Assembly (NCBI RefSeq): GCF_030283145.1
Contig: NZ_JASNWE010000001.1
Coordinates: forward strand, 1,549,751-1,613,750
Direction of reading: 5' to 3'
Origin: Actinomadura xylanilytica
GTDB taxonomy: Bacteria > Actinomycetota > Actinomycetes > Streptosporangiales > Streptosporangiaceae
Length of the DNA: 64,000 bases
Made by a program: the position numbers and the translations under genes. The notes under the pieces were generated by a model. The model saw nothing but the letters and a program-made list of their open reading frames with translations. It made no database searches and was not told the origin of the DNA. Numbering within the stretch: the stretch's first letter is position 1; each line of letters opens with the position of its first letter. Of the stretch, positions 44,626-52,999 are shown one piece after another.

Positions 44626-46314
44626 TCAGCGGGCGAGCGGGCCGAGGGTGTGGAGTTCGTCGACGTGGCGGAGGACGGGGTCCGCACCGGGCACCGCGTC
44701 GCGATGGCTGATCAGCACGACGGTGCGGTCCCGGGCGGCGGCGAGCAGGCCGATCAGCACGGTGCCGGCGGTCGCCTCGTCCAGGTGCGCGTCCGGCTCG
44801 TCCAGGATCAGGATCGGGACACCGGCGAGCAGGGCGCGGGCGAGCGCGAGGCGCTGCCGTTCGCCGCCCGAGACCGCGGTGCCGTGCTCCCCCACCCTGG
44901 TCGCGAGGCCGTCCGGCAGCGCGTCCAGCCAGCCGCCGAGGCCCGCGCGGCGGAGGGCGGCGGCTACGTCGGCGTCGGACGCGGCGGGACGGGCCAGCCG
45001 CACGTTCTCGGCGACGGTGGTGTCGAAGAGGTGGGCGTCCTGCCCGCACAGCCCGATCACCCGCCGCACGTCGCCGCCCGCGAGGTCGCGCAGCTCCGTC
45101 CCGTCCAGCGTGATCGAGCCGCGGTAGTCCAGGAGGCGGGCCAGAACGGCGGCCAGGGTCGACTTCCCGGACCCGTTCGGCCCGGTGATCATGAGGCGCC
45201 GGCCGGGTGGGAGGTCCAGGGTCAGCGCCGGTTCGGCCAGCGCGTCGGTCCCGGCGCCGGGCCAGCGGGCGGTCACCCCGTCCACCCGCAGGTGGTGCCC
45301 GCGCGCGGGGGCGGGCAGGGGGCGCGGCGCGTCCGGGTCGGTGACCGGGGCGGGGGTCGCGAGGGCGTGCCGGACGCGGGCGGCGTCGGTCCGGGCGCGC
45401 AGGAGCCGCTGGGCCGCGTCCGACAGCGCGCCGACGGCCTCGAACGCGGCCAGCGGGGTCAGGACGATCACCGCGAGCAGGACGGTCTCCAGCCGGCCGT
45501 CCCGCACGGCGGGCACGCCCAGCGCCAGCGCGCCCAGCACCGCGCCGCCCGTCGCGAGGGTGGTCAGGCCCGACCCGAGCCCGGCGGTCCAGGCCGACCG
45601 GGCGGCGGACGCGGTGACCCGCGCGTCGGCGCGGCGCAGGTCCGCGAGCCGCGCCGGCAGCGCGCCGTAGGCGGTCAGCTCGGGCAGGCCGTGCAGGGCC
45701 TCGGTGGTCCGGGCGGACAGTTCGGCGCGTCCGGCCGCGGCGCGTCCGGCGGCCCGGCGTGCCCCGCGCTGCGCCAGCCAGGGCGCGAGGACCCCACCGG
45801 TCAGGAGCGCGGCTAGCAGGACGGCGCCCGCGGCGGGCAGCAGCCACCCTTCGAGGGCGACGGCGGCGGCCCCCGCGAGTCCCGCCGACGCCATGGGGAG
45901 CACGCCGCGCAGCCAGCGGTCGGCGACGCCCTCCGCGTTGTCGAGCACCAGGCCGAGCGGTCCGTCGCTCGCGGGACCGGTCCCCGGCGCGGCATCGGAG
46001 GCCCCGGCGCGGACCGGGGCGGCGTGCGGGAGGGCGGGGGTGATCGCGGCGAGGCGGGTGAAGACGCGGACGCGCGTGCGGGCCTGCACCCGCAGGGCGG
46101 CGTCGTGGGAGACGAGGCGTTCGACGTACCGCAGCGCGCCGCGGCCGAACCCGAACGCCCGCACCGCCACGATCGCGACCATCAGGTACAGGACGGGCGG
46201 ATGCTGCGCCGCCCGGGAGATCAGCCACGCCGACGTGGCCAGCAGCCCGATGCCGCAGCCGAGCGCGCCCGCGCCCGCCGCGACGGCCGCCCCGAACCGC
46301 ACCGCCGTCGTCAT
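44626..46314 (-). CDS. cydC: CydC subunit of the thiol ABC exporter
   Basis: A 562-residue half-transporter: six membrane helices (1-320), then an ATPase domain with Walker A TGPNGSGKSTLA, signature VSGGERQRLALARAL and Walker B ILILDEPDAH followed by the H-loop ISHRD. With CydD it forms the exporter of cysteine/glutathione-like thiols needed to assemble cytochrome bd. The ATG overlaps the cydD stop by four bases (ATGA). It ends close to the cassette terminator on the opposite strand. It is the last gene of the operon. Confidence 0.95.
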   Translation of the reverse strand: MTTAVRFGAAVAAGAGALGCGIGLLATSAWLISRAAQHPPVLYLMVAIVAVRAFGFGRGALRYVERLVSHDAALRVQARTRVRVFTRLAAITPALPHAAPVRAGASDAAPGTGPASDGPLGLVLDNAEGVADRWLRGVLPMASAGLAGAAAVALEGWLLPAAGAVLLAALLTGGVLAPWLAQRGARRAAGRAAAGRAELSARTTEALHGLPELTAYGALPARLADLRRADARVTASAARSAWTAGLGSGLTTLATGGAVLGALALGVPAVRDGRLETVLLAVIVLTPLAAFEAVGALSDAAQRLLRARTDAARVRHALATPAPVTDPDAPRPLPAPARGHHLRVDGVTARWPGAGTDALAEPALTLDLPPGRRLMITGPNGSGKSTLAAVLARLLDYRGSITLDGTELRDLAGGDVRRVIGLCGQDAHLFDTTVAENVRLARPAASDADVAAALRRAGLGGWLDALPDGLATRVGEHGTAVSGGERQRLALARALLAGVPILILDEPDAHLDEATAGTVLIGLLAAARDRTVVLISHRDAVPGADPVLRHVDELHTLGPLAR

Positions 46315-47969
46315 ACCCGTACCGGGGGGCCGGTCAGGGCGGCCGGTTCCAGCGCCACGACCTGGTCGGCGCGGTCGAGGAGGGTGCGGCGGTGCGTGAC
46401 GATCAGGGCGGTGCGGCCTCGCGCCAGGCGGAGGAGGATCTCGGTGGTCTCGATCTCGGTGAGCACGTCGAGGTGCGCGGTGGGCTCGTCCAGGATGAGG
46501 AGGGGGGTGCCGAGCAGATCGCAGCGGAGCGCGGCCCTGGCGAGGGCGACGCGCTGCCGCTCCCCCGCGGAGAGCCCGGCGCCGCCGGGGGCGAGCCGCG
46601 CGTCCAGGGCGGTGATGTCGAGGACGCCGGTGGCGGCGGCGGCCCGGCGGACCGCGTCGCCGGGGGCGTCCGGGACGGCGAGGGCGATGTTGTCCGCGAT
46701 CGTTCCGGCGAAGAAGAACGGCCGCTGCGGCACCCAGGCGATCTGCCTGCGCCAGTCCGCGTCGGCGCCCGCGTCGAGTGCCTCGCCGCCGGCCAGCACG
46801 CGTCCGGTGGCGGGACGGGTGAAGCCGAGCAGCACGGCGATGAGGGTGGACTTCCCGATGCCCGAGGTCCCGGTGAGGGCGGTGAGCGTCCCGGGTTCGA
46901 GGGTCAGCGAGTACGGCCCCACCGGCTCCCGTCCGGGATGGGCGACCACGATCTCGTCCGCCTGGATGCGCCCGCTCGCGGACGGCCGTCCCTTCCGGGG
47001 CGGCTGAGGGGGCGGCCGGAGGGAGGGGTCGACGGACGGGTCGCCGGACGCCGGCGGAGGCGTCAGGACGGACAGGATGCGGTCGGCGGCGGCGACGCCC
47101 TCCTGCCCGGCGTGGAACTGGGCGGCGGCCTGGCGGAGCGGCAGGTACGCCTCGGGCGCGAGGATCAGGACGAACAGGGCGGTCTCGAACGGGAGGGACC
47201 CCGACACCAGCCGGAGGCCGACCGAGACGGCGACCAGCGCGACCGAGAGGGTCGCGGCGATCTCCAGGACCAGGGCCGAGCAGAACGCGAGCTTGAGCGT
47301 GGCGCCGGTGGCGCGGCGGTGCTCGCCCGCGACCCGGGCGATCTGCCGGGCCTGCGCGTCCGCGCGGCCGAACGCCTTGAGCGTCGGCAGGCCCGCCACG
47401 ACGTCGGCGAAGTGCCCGGCGAGCAGTTCCAAGGTGCGCCACTGGCGGCGGGTGCGGGCCGCCGCGCACATCCCGATGAGCGCGCCGAACAGCGGGATCA
47501 GCGGCAGCGTGACCAGCACGATCACCGCGGAGAGCAGGTCGGCCTGGGCGAGCGCGCCCACGATCGCGACGGGCACGATGACCGCCAGGGCGAGCTGCGG
47601 GAGGTAGCCGGAGAAGTACGGGTCGAGCGCGTCGACCCCCCGCGTGACCAGGGCGGTCAGCTCGCCGGAGCACGCCTGCGCGGGACGGCCGGTGGTCAGG
47701 CGTTCGAGCAGCCGGGCGCGGAGCTGCGACGTGACGTCCGCGGCGGCGCGGTGGGCGGCGACCTCGCGGCCCCAGGCGAGGACGGCCCGCGCCGCGACGA
47801 CCGCGAGCAGGGAGAACGGGACGGTGAGCGCGGCGATGGCGTGCGCGAGGAGCGCCGCCTGGGCGAGGACGCAGGCGGCGCCGAGCACGCCGAGCAGCAC
47901 GCAGGCGGCGAGGTGGGGCGCGGTGGCACGGGCCTGCCGGAGCAGCCGCGCGTCCACGGGTCCGGGCAC
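46311..47969 (-). CDS. cydD: CydD subunit of the thiol ABC exporter
   Basis: A 552-residue half-transporter with six membrane helices and a nucleotide-binding domain: Walker A TGTSGIGKSTLI, signature LSAGERQRVALARAAL, Walker B LLILDEPTAH and H-loop VTHRR. A Pro/Ser/Asp-rich linker (about 305-330) separates the domains. Start is GTG at 47969, four bases from the cydB stop, which fits tight co-translation. The family is required for a functional bd oxidase. Confidence 0.95.
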   Translation of the reverse strand: MPGPVDARLLRQARATAPHLAACVLLGVLGAACVLAQAALLAHAIAALTVPFSLLAVVAARAVLAWGREVAAHRAAADVTSQLRARLLERLTTGRPAQACSGELTALVTRGVDALDPYFSGYLPQLALAVIVPVAIVGALAQADLLSAVIVLVTLPLIPLFGALIGMCAAARTRRQWRTLELLAGHFADVVAGLPTLKAFGRADAQARQIARVAGEHRRATGATLKLAFCSALVLEIAATLSVALVAVSVGLRLVSGSLPFETALFVLILAPEAYLPLRQAAAQFHAGQEGVAAADRILSVLTPPPASGDPSVDPSLRPPPQPPRKGRPSASGRIQADEIVVAHPGREPVGPYSLTLEPGTLTALTGTSGIGKSTLIAVLLGFTRPATGRVLAGGEALDAGADADWRRQIAWVPQRPFFFAGTIADNIALAVPDAPGDAVRRAAAATGVLDITALDARLAPGGAGLSAGERQRVALARAALRCDLLGTPLLILDEPTAHLDVLTEIETTEILLRLARGRTALIVTHRRTLLDRADQVVALEPAALTGPPVRV

Positions 47970-47973
47970 CGGC

Positions 47974-48969
47974 TCAGGCCGGGATGTTCTGGACGCCGAT
48001 GCGGCGGCGGAACACCCAGTACGTCCAGCCCTGGTAGATCAGCACCAGCGGCAGGAAGATCACCGCGACCCAGGTCATGATGCCCAGGGTCTTGTCCGTC
48101 GCCGCCGCGTTCGCCACGGTGAGGCTGTTGGCCGGGTCGACCGTCGAGGGCAGCACGTCCGGGTACAGCGCCACGAACAGCGTGATCGCCGCGAACGCGA
48201 CCGCGCCGCCGGACAGCGCGAACGCCCAGCCGTCCCGTCCGATCCGGTTCAGCACCAGCGAGCCGACCAGGGCGAGGGCCGCGACGATCGCGGTGCCGCC
48301 GCTGGCCGCCGACCCGTGCCGCGTCTGCGTCCAGATCAGGAACACGACCGCCGCGACGGCCGCGCCGAGCCCGACCTGCCCGGCGAGCCGCTCGGCCCGG
48401 TCGCGGAGCCCACCGGACGTCTTCAGCGCCGTGAACACGGCGCCGTGGTAGATGAACAGCAGCAGCGTGGTGACGCCGCCGATCAGCGAGTACACGTTCA
48501 GCAGGGCCCAGAAGCCCCCGGTGTACAGGTGCCGGTCGTCCAGCGCGACGCCGCGCACGATGTTGGCGAACGCCACCCCCCACAGGAACGCCGGGACCAG
48601 CGACCCGAAGAAGATCGCCAGGTCCCAGTTGCGGCGCCAGGACCGCCCCTCGCGCTTGCCGCGGTACTCGAACGCGACGCCGCGCACGATCAACGCGACC
48701 AGGATCAGCAGCAGCGGCAGGTAGAAGCCGCTGAACAGCGAGGCGTACCACTCGGGGAACGCGGCGAACATCGCGCCGCCCGCGGTGATCAGCCACACCT
48801 CGTTGCCGTCCCACACCGGCGCGATCGTGTTGATCAGTACCCGCCGCTCGGTGTCGTCCCGGGCCAGCGCCTGGGTGAGGACGCCGACGCCGAAGTCGAA
48901 CCCCTCGAGGAAGAAGTAGCCCACGAACAGCGTGGCGATGGCCACGAACCACAGGTCGTGCAGCTCCAC
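47974..48969 (-). CDS. cydB: Cytochrome bd oxidase subunit II
   Basis: A 331-residue membrane protein with about eight to nine helices. The N-terminal MELHDLWFVAIATLFVGYF and FLEGFDFGVG, then APVWDGNEVWLITAGGAMFA and the late TWVAVIFLPLVLIYQGWTYW are typical of CydB. It pairs with CydA in the quinol oxidase that works at low oxygen. It begins 34 bases after the cydA stop. Confidence 0.95.
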   Translation of the reverse strand: MELHDLWFVAIATLFVGYFFLEGFDFGVGVLTQALARDDTERRVLINTIAPVWDGNEVWLITAGGAMFAAFPEWYASLFSGFYLPLLLILVALIVRGVAFEYRGKREGRSWRRNWDLAIFFGSLVPAFLWGVAFANIVRGVALDDRHLYTGGFWALLNVYSLIGGVTTLLLFIYHGAVFTALKTSGGLRDRAERLAGQVGLGAAVAAVVFLIWTQTRHGSAASGGTAIVAALALVGSLVLNRIGRDGWAFALSGGAVAFAAITLFVALYPDVLPSTVDPANSLTVANAAATDKTLGIMTWVAVIFLPLVLIYQGWTYWVFRRRIGVQNIPA

Positions 48970-49003
48970 TGGATCCTCCGGAGTGACGGGCGGGGCACGG
49001 CGG

Positions 49004-50401
49004 TCAGTAGGCGAAGGCCATCGGCTGGTCGTCGCCGGACGGGGTGCTGCCGGGCGGCGGGTCGTCGGGCGGGTCCTTGCGCGCGTAGCGCAGCATCAGC
49101 CCGACCTCGACGACGGCGAGCGCCCCGTACACCAGGGTGAACACGATCAGGGAGGCCAGCACGGTGCCGCCGGGCACCGACGGGGATACCCCGTGCCTGG
49201 TCTCCAGCAGCGAGAAGACGACCCACGGCTGGCGGGCCATCTCGGTGAAGATCCAGCCGGCCGAGTGCGCGATGAACGGCAGCACCACGCTCCAGATCGC
49301 CACCGTCCAGACCCAGCGGCGCCCGGGCAGCCGGCCGCGCCGGGTCAGCCAGAGCCCGGCCAGCGCGACCAGCACCGCGAGCACGCCCGCGCCGATCATG
49401 ACGCGGAAGCCCCAGTAGGCGACGGGGATGACCGGCCGGTAGTCGCCCGGCCCGTACCTGTGCCGGTACTCGGCGTTGAGGTCGTTGATCCCCTCGACCC
49501 GGCCGTCGAACGTGCCGGTCGCCAGGAACGACAGCACCCGCGGTACTTCGAGCTGGTAGACGGGCTTGCTCCCGTCCAGGGTGCCGATGGTCAGCACCGA
49601 GAACGAGGCGGGCTGCCGCGTCTCGTACAGCGCCTCGGCGGCGGCCATCTTCATCGGCTGCGTCTCGGTCATCACCTTGCCGAGCAGGTCCCCGCTGATC
49701 AGCACGCCGACGAACCCGACGAGGGTGGCGGCCAGCCCGAGCCGGAGCGAGGCGCGGAAGACCTCCAGGCTCCGGCGGCGGGCCAGGTGCCAGGCGGCCA
49801 CGGCGGTCATCAGCACGCCCCCGGTCACCAGGCAGCCGAAGACGGTGTGCGGGAAGGTGGCCAGGACGACCTTGTTGCCGAGGACCGCGCCGAAGTCGGT
49901 CAGCTCGGCGCGGCGCGTCTGCGGGTTGTAGCGGGTGCCGACGGGGTGCTGCATGAACGAGTTGGCGGCCAGGATGAAGTAGGCCGACAGGATCGTGCCG
50001 ATCGCGACCAGCCACATGCAGGCCAGGTGCGCCTTGGCGGGCAGCCGGTCCCAGCCGAAGATCCACAGGCCGAGGAAGGTCGATTCCAGGAAGAAGGCCA
50101 GCAGCGCCTCGATCGCGAGCGGCGCGCCGAAGATGTCGCCGACGAACCGCGAGTAGTCGCTCCAGTTCATCCCGAACTGGAACTCCTGCACAATTCCGGT
50201 GACCAGCCCCATTCCGAAATTGATCAGGAACAGCTTTCCCCAGAACCGGGTGGCGCGCAGGTACCGCGCCTTGCCGGTGCGCACCCACGCGGTCTCCAGG
50301 AGCGCCACCAGCACCGACATCCCGATCGTGACCGGCACGAACAGGAAGTGGTAGACGGTGGTGATCCCGAACTGGAGGCGCGCCAGCAGCAAAGCGTCCA
50401 C
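49004..50401 (-). CDS. cydA: Cytochrome bd oxidase subunit I
   Basis: A 465-residue subunit I. The haem-ligand region LARLQFGITTVYHFLFVP (His near residue 14), the Glu in LLAFFLESTFLGLW, the GRxPW-type region WIFTEMARQPWVVF and the short Q-loop (SKPVYQLEVPRVLSFL) are visible. It oxidises quinol and reduces O2 at haems b558, b595 and d. The GTG at 50401 was chosen because GGGGGAGG precedes it by seven bases. It is the first gene of cydABDC and divergent from aroA. Confidence 0.95.
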   Translation of the reverse strand: MDALLLARLQFGITTVYHFLFVPVTIGMSVLVALLETAWVRTGKARYLRATRFWGKLFLINFGMGLVTGIVQEFQFGMNWSDYSRFVGDIFGAPLAIEALLAFFLESTFLGLWIFGWDRLPAKAHLACMWLVAIGTILSAYFILAANSFMQHPVGTRYNPQTRRAELTDFGAVLGNKVVLATFPHTVFGCLVTGGVLMTAVAAWHLARRRSLEVFRASLRLGLAATLVGFVGVLISGDLLGKVMTETQPMKMAAAEALYETRQPASFSVLTIGTLDGSKPVYQLEVPRVLSFLATGTFDGRVEGINDLNAEYRHRYGPGDYRPVIPVAYWGFRVMIGAGVLAVLVALAGLWLTRRGRLPGRRWVWTVAIWSVVLPFIAHSAGWIFTEMARQPWVVFSLLETRHGVSPSVPGGTVLASLIVFTLVYGALAVVEVGLMLRYARKDPPDDPPPGSTPSGDDQPMAFAY

Positions 50402-50482
50402 GGTCCGCCTCCCCCCGACAGCGACGACCGGCGTGCACGAACGTAGGCCCCATGCCCGGCCGAACCCCATGATCAACTAGTG

Positions 50483-50506
50483 GATCGGCCAAGGCTTGGC
50501 CCGATC
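50483..50506. promoter_or_regulatory. Inverted repeat between cydA and aroA
   Basis: GGCCAAG-G-CTTGGCC (50487-50501) is a perfect 7-1-7 repeat, flanked on both sides by GATC. It lies in the 148-base divergent region, about 82 bases upstream of cydA and 49 upstream of aroA. It does not match the Rex operator that controls cyd genes in Streptomyces. Confidence 0.5.
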
Positions 50507-50549
50507 GCGCCCGCGAGGCGGTGTGAGCGGGGCCCGATATCCTGTGTCC

Positions 50550-51854
50550 ATGCCCACACCGCTCACTCCGCCGTCCGCACCGCACTGGCCCGCGCCGGTC
50601 GCCCGAACGGCGGTCGACGCCACGGTGGCGCTGCCCGGGTCCAAGTCGATGACCAATCGCGCGCTGGTCCTCGGCGCGCTCGCCTCCGCCCCGGTGCGGG
50701 TGGTCCGGCCGCTGCGCAGCCGCGACACCGACCTGATGGCGGACGCGCTGCGCGCGCTCGGGACCGGGGTGACCGAGGACGGCTCCGACTGGCTGGTCAC
50801 GCCGGGCCCGCTGACCGGTCCGGCCCGGGTGGACGTGGGGCTCGCGGGCACGGTGATGCGGTTCCTGCCGCCGGTCGCGGCGCTGGCGGCCGGCGAGGTC
50901 GCCGTCGACGGCGACCCGCGCGCCCGGGAGCGGCCGATGGGCCCGATCATCACGGCGCTGCGCGAGCTCGGCGCGGAGGTCGACGACGGCGGGCGGGGCG
51001 CGCTGCCGTTCACCGTCCGCGGGCGCGGGCTGGTCGACGGCGGCCCGGTGACGATCGACGCGTCCGGGTCCTCGCAGCTCGTCTCCGGGCTGCTGCTGGC
51101 CGCGCCGCGCTTCGCCAAGGGCGTGGAGGTGCGGCACGAGGGGCCGCCCGTCCCGTCCACGCCGCACCTGGCGATGACCGTCCGGATGCTGCGCGAGGCG
51201 GGCGCGGGCGTCGAGACCGGCGAGAACGTGTGGCGGGTGGCGCCCGGCCCGCTGCTCGGCGGCGAGCGGATCATCGAGCCCGACCTGTCCAACGCCGCCC
51301 AGTTCCTCGGCGCCGCCCTGGTCACCGGCGGCCGGGTGACGGTGCCCGGCTGGCCGGACGACACCGTCCAGCCGGGCGACGCACTGCGCGGCCTGCTCAC
51401 CGCGATGGGCGCCGACGTCTCGCTCGGCCCGGACGGGCTGACGGTGCGCGGCTCCGGGACGTTCCCGGGCGTGTTCCAGGGGCTGGAGGCCGACCTGCAC
51501 GAGGTCGGCGAGCTGACCCCCGTGCTCGCCGCGCTGGCCGCGCTGGCCGCGACACCGTCCCGGCTGACCGGGATCGCCCACCTGCGCGGGCACGAGACCG
51601 ACCGGCTCGCCGCGCTGGTCACCGAGATCAACGCGCTCGGCGGCGACGTGCGGGAGCTGCCGGACGGGCTGGAGATCCGGCCGCGCCCGCTGCACGGCGG
51701 CGTGTTCCACACCTACGACGACCACCGGATGGTGATGGCGGCGGCGGTGCTGGGACTGGCCGTGCCCGGAGTCGAGGTGGAGAACCCCGAGACGGTGGGC
51801 AAGACGCTGCCCGACTTCACCGGCCTGTGGACGGACCTGGTGAGGACGGCGTAG
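50550..51854 (+). CDS. aroA: EPSP synthase (shikimate pathway)
   Basis: A 434-residue 3-phosphoshikimate 1-carboxyvinyltransferase. It shows the substrate-binding [18 protein letters not shown] (Lys near 30), the [16 protein letters not shown] motif, [27 protein letters not shown] and the C-terminal [13 protein letters not shown] and YDDHRMVMA. Two six-stranded half domains give the usual length. The ATG at 50550 precedes MPTPLTPP; 18 codons of upstream frame are not needed. Stop TAG is followed directly by the rsgA ATG, so the two form an operon. Confidence 0.95.
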   Translation: MPTPLTPPSAPHWPAPVARTAVDATVALPGSKSMTNRALVLGALASAPVRVVRPLRSRDTDLMADALRALGTGVTEDGSDWLVTPGPLTGPARVDVGLAGTVMRFLPPVAALAAGEVAVDGDPRARERPMGPIITALRELGAEVDDGGRGALPFTVRGRGLVDGGPVTIDASGSSQLVSGLLLAAPRFAKGVEVRHEGPPVPSTPHLAMTVRMLREAGAGVETGENVWRVAPGPLLGGERIIEPDLSNAAQFLGAALVTGGRVTVPGWPDDTVQPGDALRGLLTAMGADVSLGPDGLTVRGSGTFPGVFQGLEADLHEVGELTPVLAALAALAATPSRLTGIAHLRGHETDRLAALVTEINALGGDVRELPDGLEIRPRPLHGGVFHTYDDHRMVMAAAVLGLAVPGVEVENPETVGKTLPDFTGLWTDLVRTA

Positions 51855-52946
51855 ATGGCGCGCAAGGTGGGGGACTACGACGAGGACGACGTCCGGGTCC
51901 GGCCGGGGCGGCGCGGCTCGCGTCCGCGCACCCGCCGACGGCCCGCGCACGACGACGCGGTCGCCGGGTTCGTGACCGCGGTCGACCGGGGCCGCTACCG
52001 CTGCCTGGTGGGCGACCGGCCGGTGACCGCGATGCGCGCCCGCGAGCTCGGCCGCAAGGGCGTGGTGGTCGGCGACCGGGTCGCCCTGGTCGGCGACTCG
52101 TCCGGGCGGCCCGACACCCTGGCCCGCATCGTGCGGGTCGAGCCGCGCACCTCCTCGCTGCGCCGCACCGCCGACGACACCGACCCGTTCGAGCGGATCA
52201 TCGTCGCCAACGCCGACCAGCTCGTCATCGTGACCGCGCTCGCCGACCCCGAGCCGCGCCCCCGGATGATCGACCGGCAGCTCGTGGCGGCCTACGACGC
52301 CGGGATGGACCCGCTGCTCTGCCTGACCAAGGCCGACCTCGCCGGCCCGGACGACCTGGTCGCGGCGTACGCGCCGCTCGGCGTCCGCTACGTCGTCACC
52401 CGCCACGGCGGCGACCTGGACGGGCCGCGCGAGCACCTGGCCGGGCGGACGAGCGTGCTGGTCGGGCACTCGGGAGTGGGCAAGTCGACCCTGGTCAACG
52501 CCCTGGTCCCGGACGCCGAACGGGCCGTCAGCCACGTCAACGCCGTCACCGGGAGGGGCCGGCACACCTCGTCCTCGGCGCTCGCGCTGGCGCTCCCCGG
52601 CGGCGGCTGGATCATCGACACCCCGGGCGTGCGGAGCTTCGGGCTCGCGCACGTCAAGCCCGAGAACGTCATCAACGCGTTCGAGGACCTGGCCGAGGGC
52701 GCCGCCGAACGCTGCCCCCCGATGTGCGACCACCTCCCCCCCGGCTCGCTTCGCTCCGGTCCGGCCGACTCCGACTCACCTGGGGAGCGACCCCCAGACC
52801 CCCGCCAGACAGCCGGGCGGTCCTCGCTTCGCTCCGGTCCGTCCGACTGCGGCCTGGACGGCTGGGTGGCGGAAGGGCACGCCAGCCAGGCGCGGCTCGA
52901 CTCCCTGCGGCGCCTCCTCACCGCCCGCGAGGGCGAGCCCGAGTAG
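51855..52946 (+). CDS. rsgA: Ribosome small-subunit maturation GTPase RsgA, with insertion
   Basis: A 363-residue circularly permuted GTPase. The OB-fold part (about 30-100) precedes the G domain in the order G4 (LTKADLAG), G1 (GHSGVGKSTLVNAL), G2/G3 (GRGRHTSS, DTPGVRSFG). The C-terminal zinc domain starts CPPMCDH, but the last cysteine comes 39 residues after the histidine instead of about six, because a low-complexity insertion (GSLRSGPADSDSPGERPP and on) splits the site. The sequence then resumes as CGLDGWVAEGHA. The first codon directly follows the aroA stop. RsgA matures the 30S subunit; whether the zinc site still folds is uncertain. Confidence 0.9.
   Translation: MARKVGDYDEDDVRVRPGRRGSRPRTRRRPAHDDAVAGFVTAVDRGRYRCLVGDRPVTAMRARELGRKGVVVGDRVALVGDSSGRPDTLARIVRVEPRTSSLRRTADDTDPFERIIVANADQLVIVTALADPEPRPRMIDRQLVAAYDAGMDPLLCLTKADLAGPDDLVAAYAPLGVRYVVTRHGGDLDGPREHLAGRTSVLVGHSGVGKSTLVNALVPDAERAVSHVNAVTGRGRHTSSSALALALPGGGWIIDTPGVRSFGLAHVKPENVINAFEDLAEGAAERCPPMCDHLPPGSLRSGPADSDSPGERPPDPRQTAGRSSLRSGPSDCGLDGWVAEGHASQARLDSLRRLLTAREGEPE
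52745..52848. repeat. Repeat-bearing insertion inside rsgA
   Basis: Two 26-bp direct copies of CTCGCTTCGCTCCGGTCCG plus CCGACT (52745-52770 and 52823-52848, one mismatch) flank a 52-bp core with a small CTGGG...CCCAG hairpin. The block adds about 33 residues in frame to the RsgA zinc domain. GCTCGCTCCGCTC near 37424 between sigR and rsrA is a weak relative. Confidence 0.7.
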
Positions 52947-52999
52947 CCGCTCCCGGACGGTTCGCCGCACAGACTGGACCGCGTCGGTATCGTCCTCTT

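Noticed and set aside
44626..47969. CydDC as the exporter of the two-cysteine peptides
   Set aside because: They are on the opposite strand, translationally coupled to cydAB and separated from the cassette by a strong terminator; the adjacency looks incidental.
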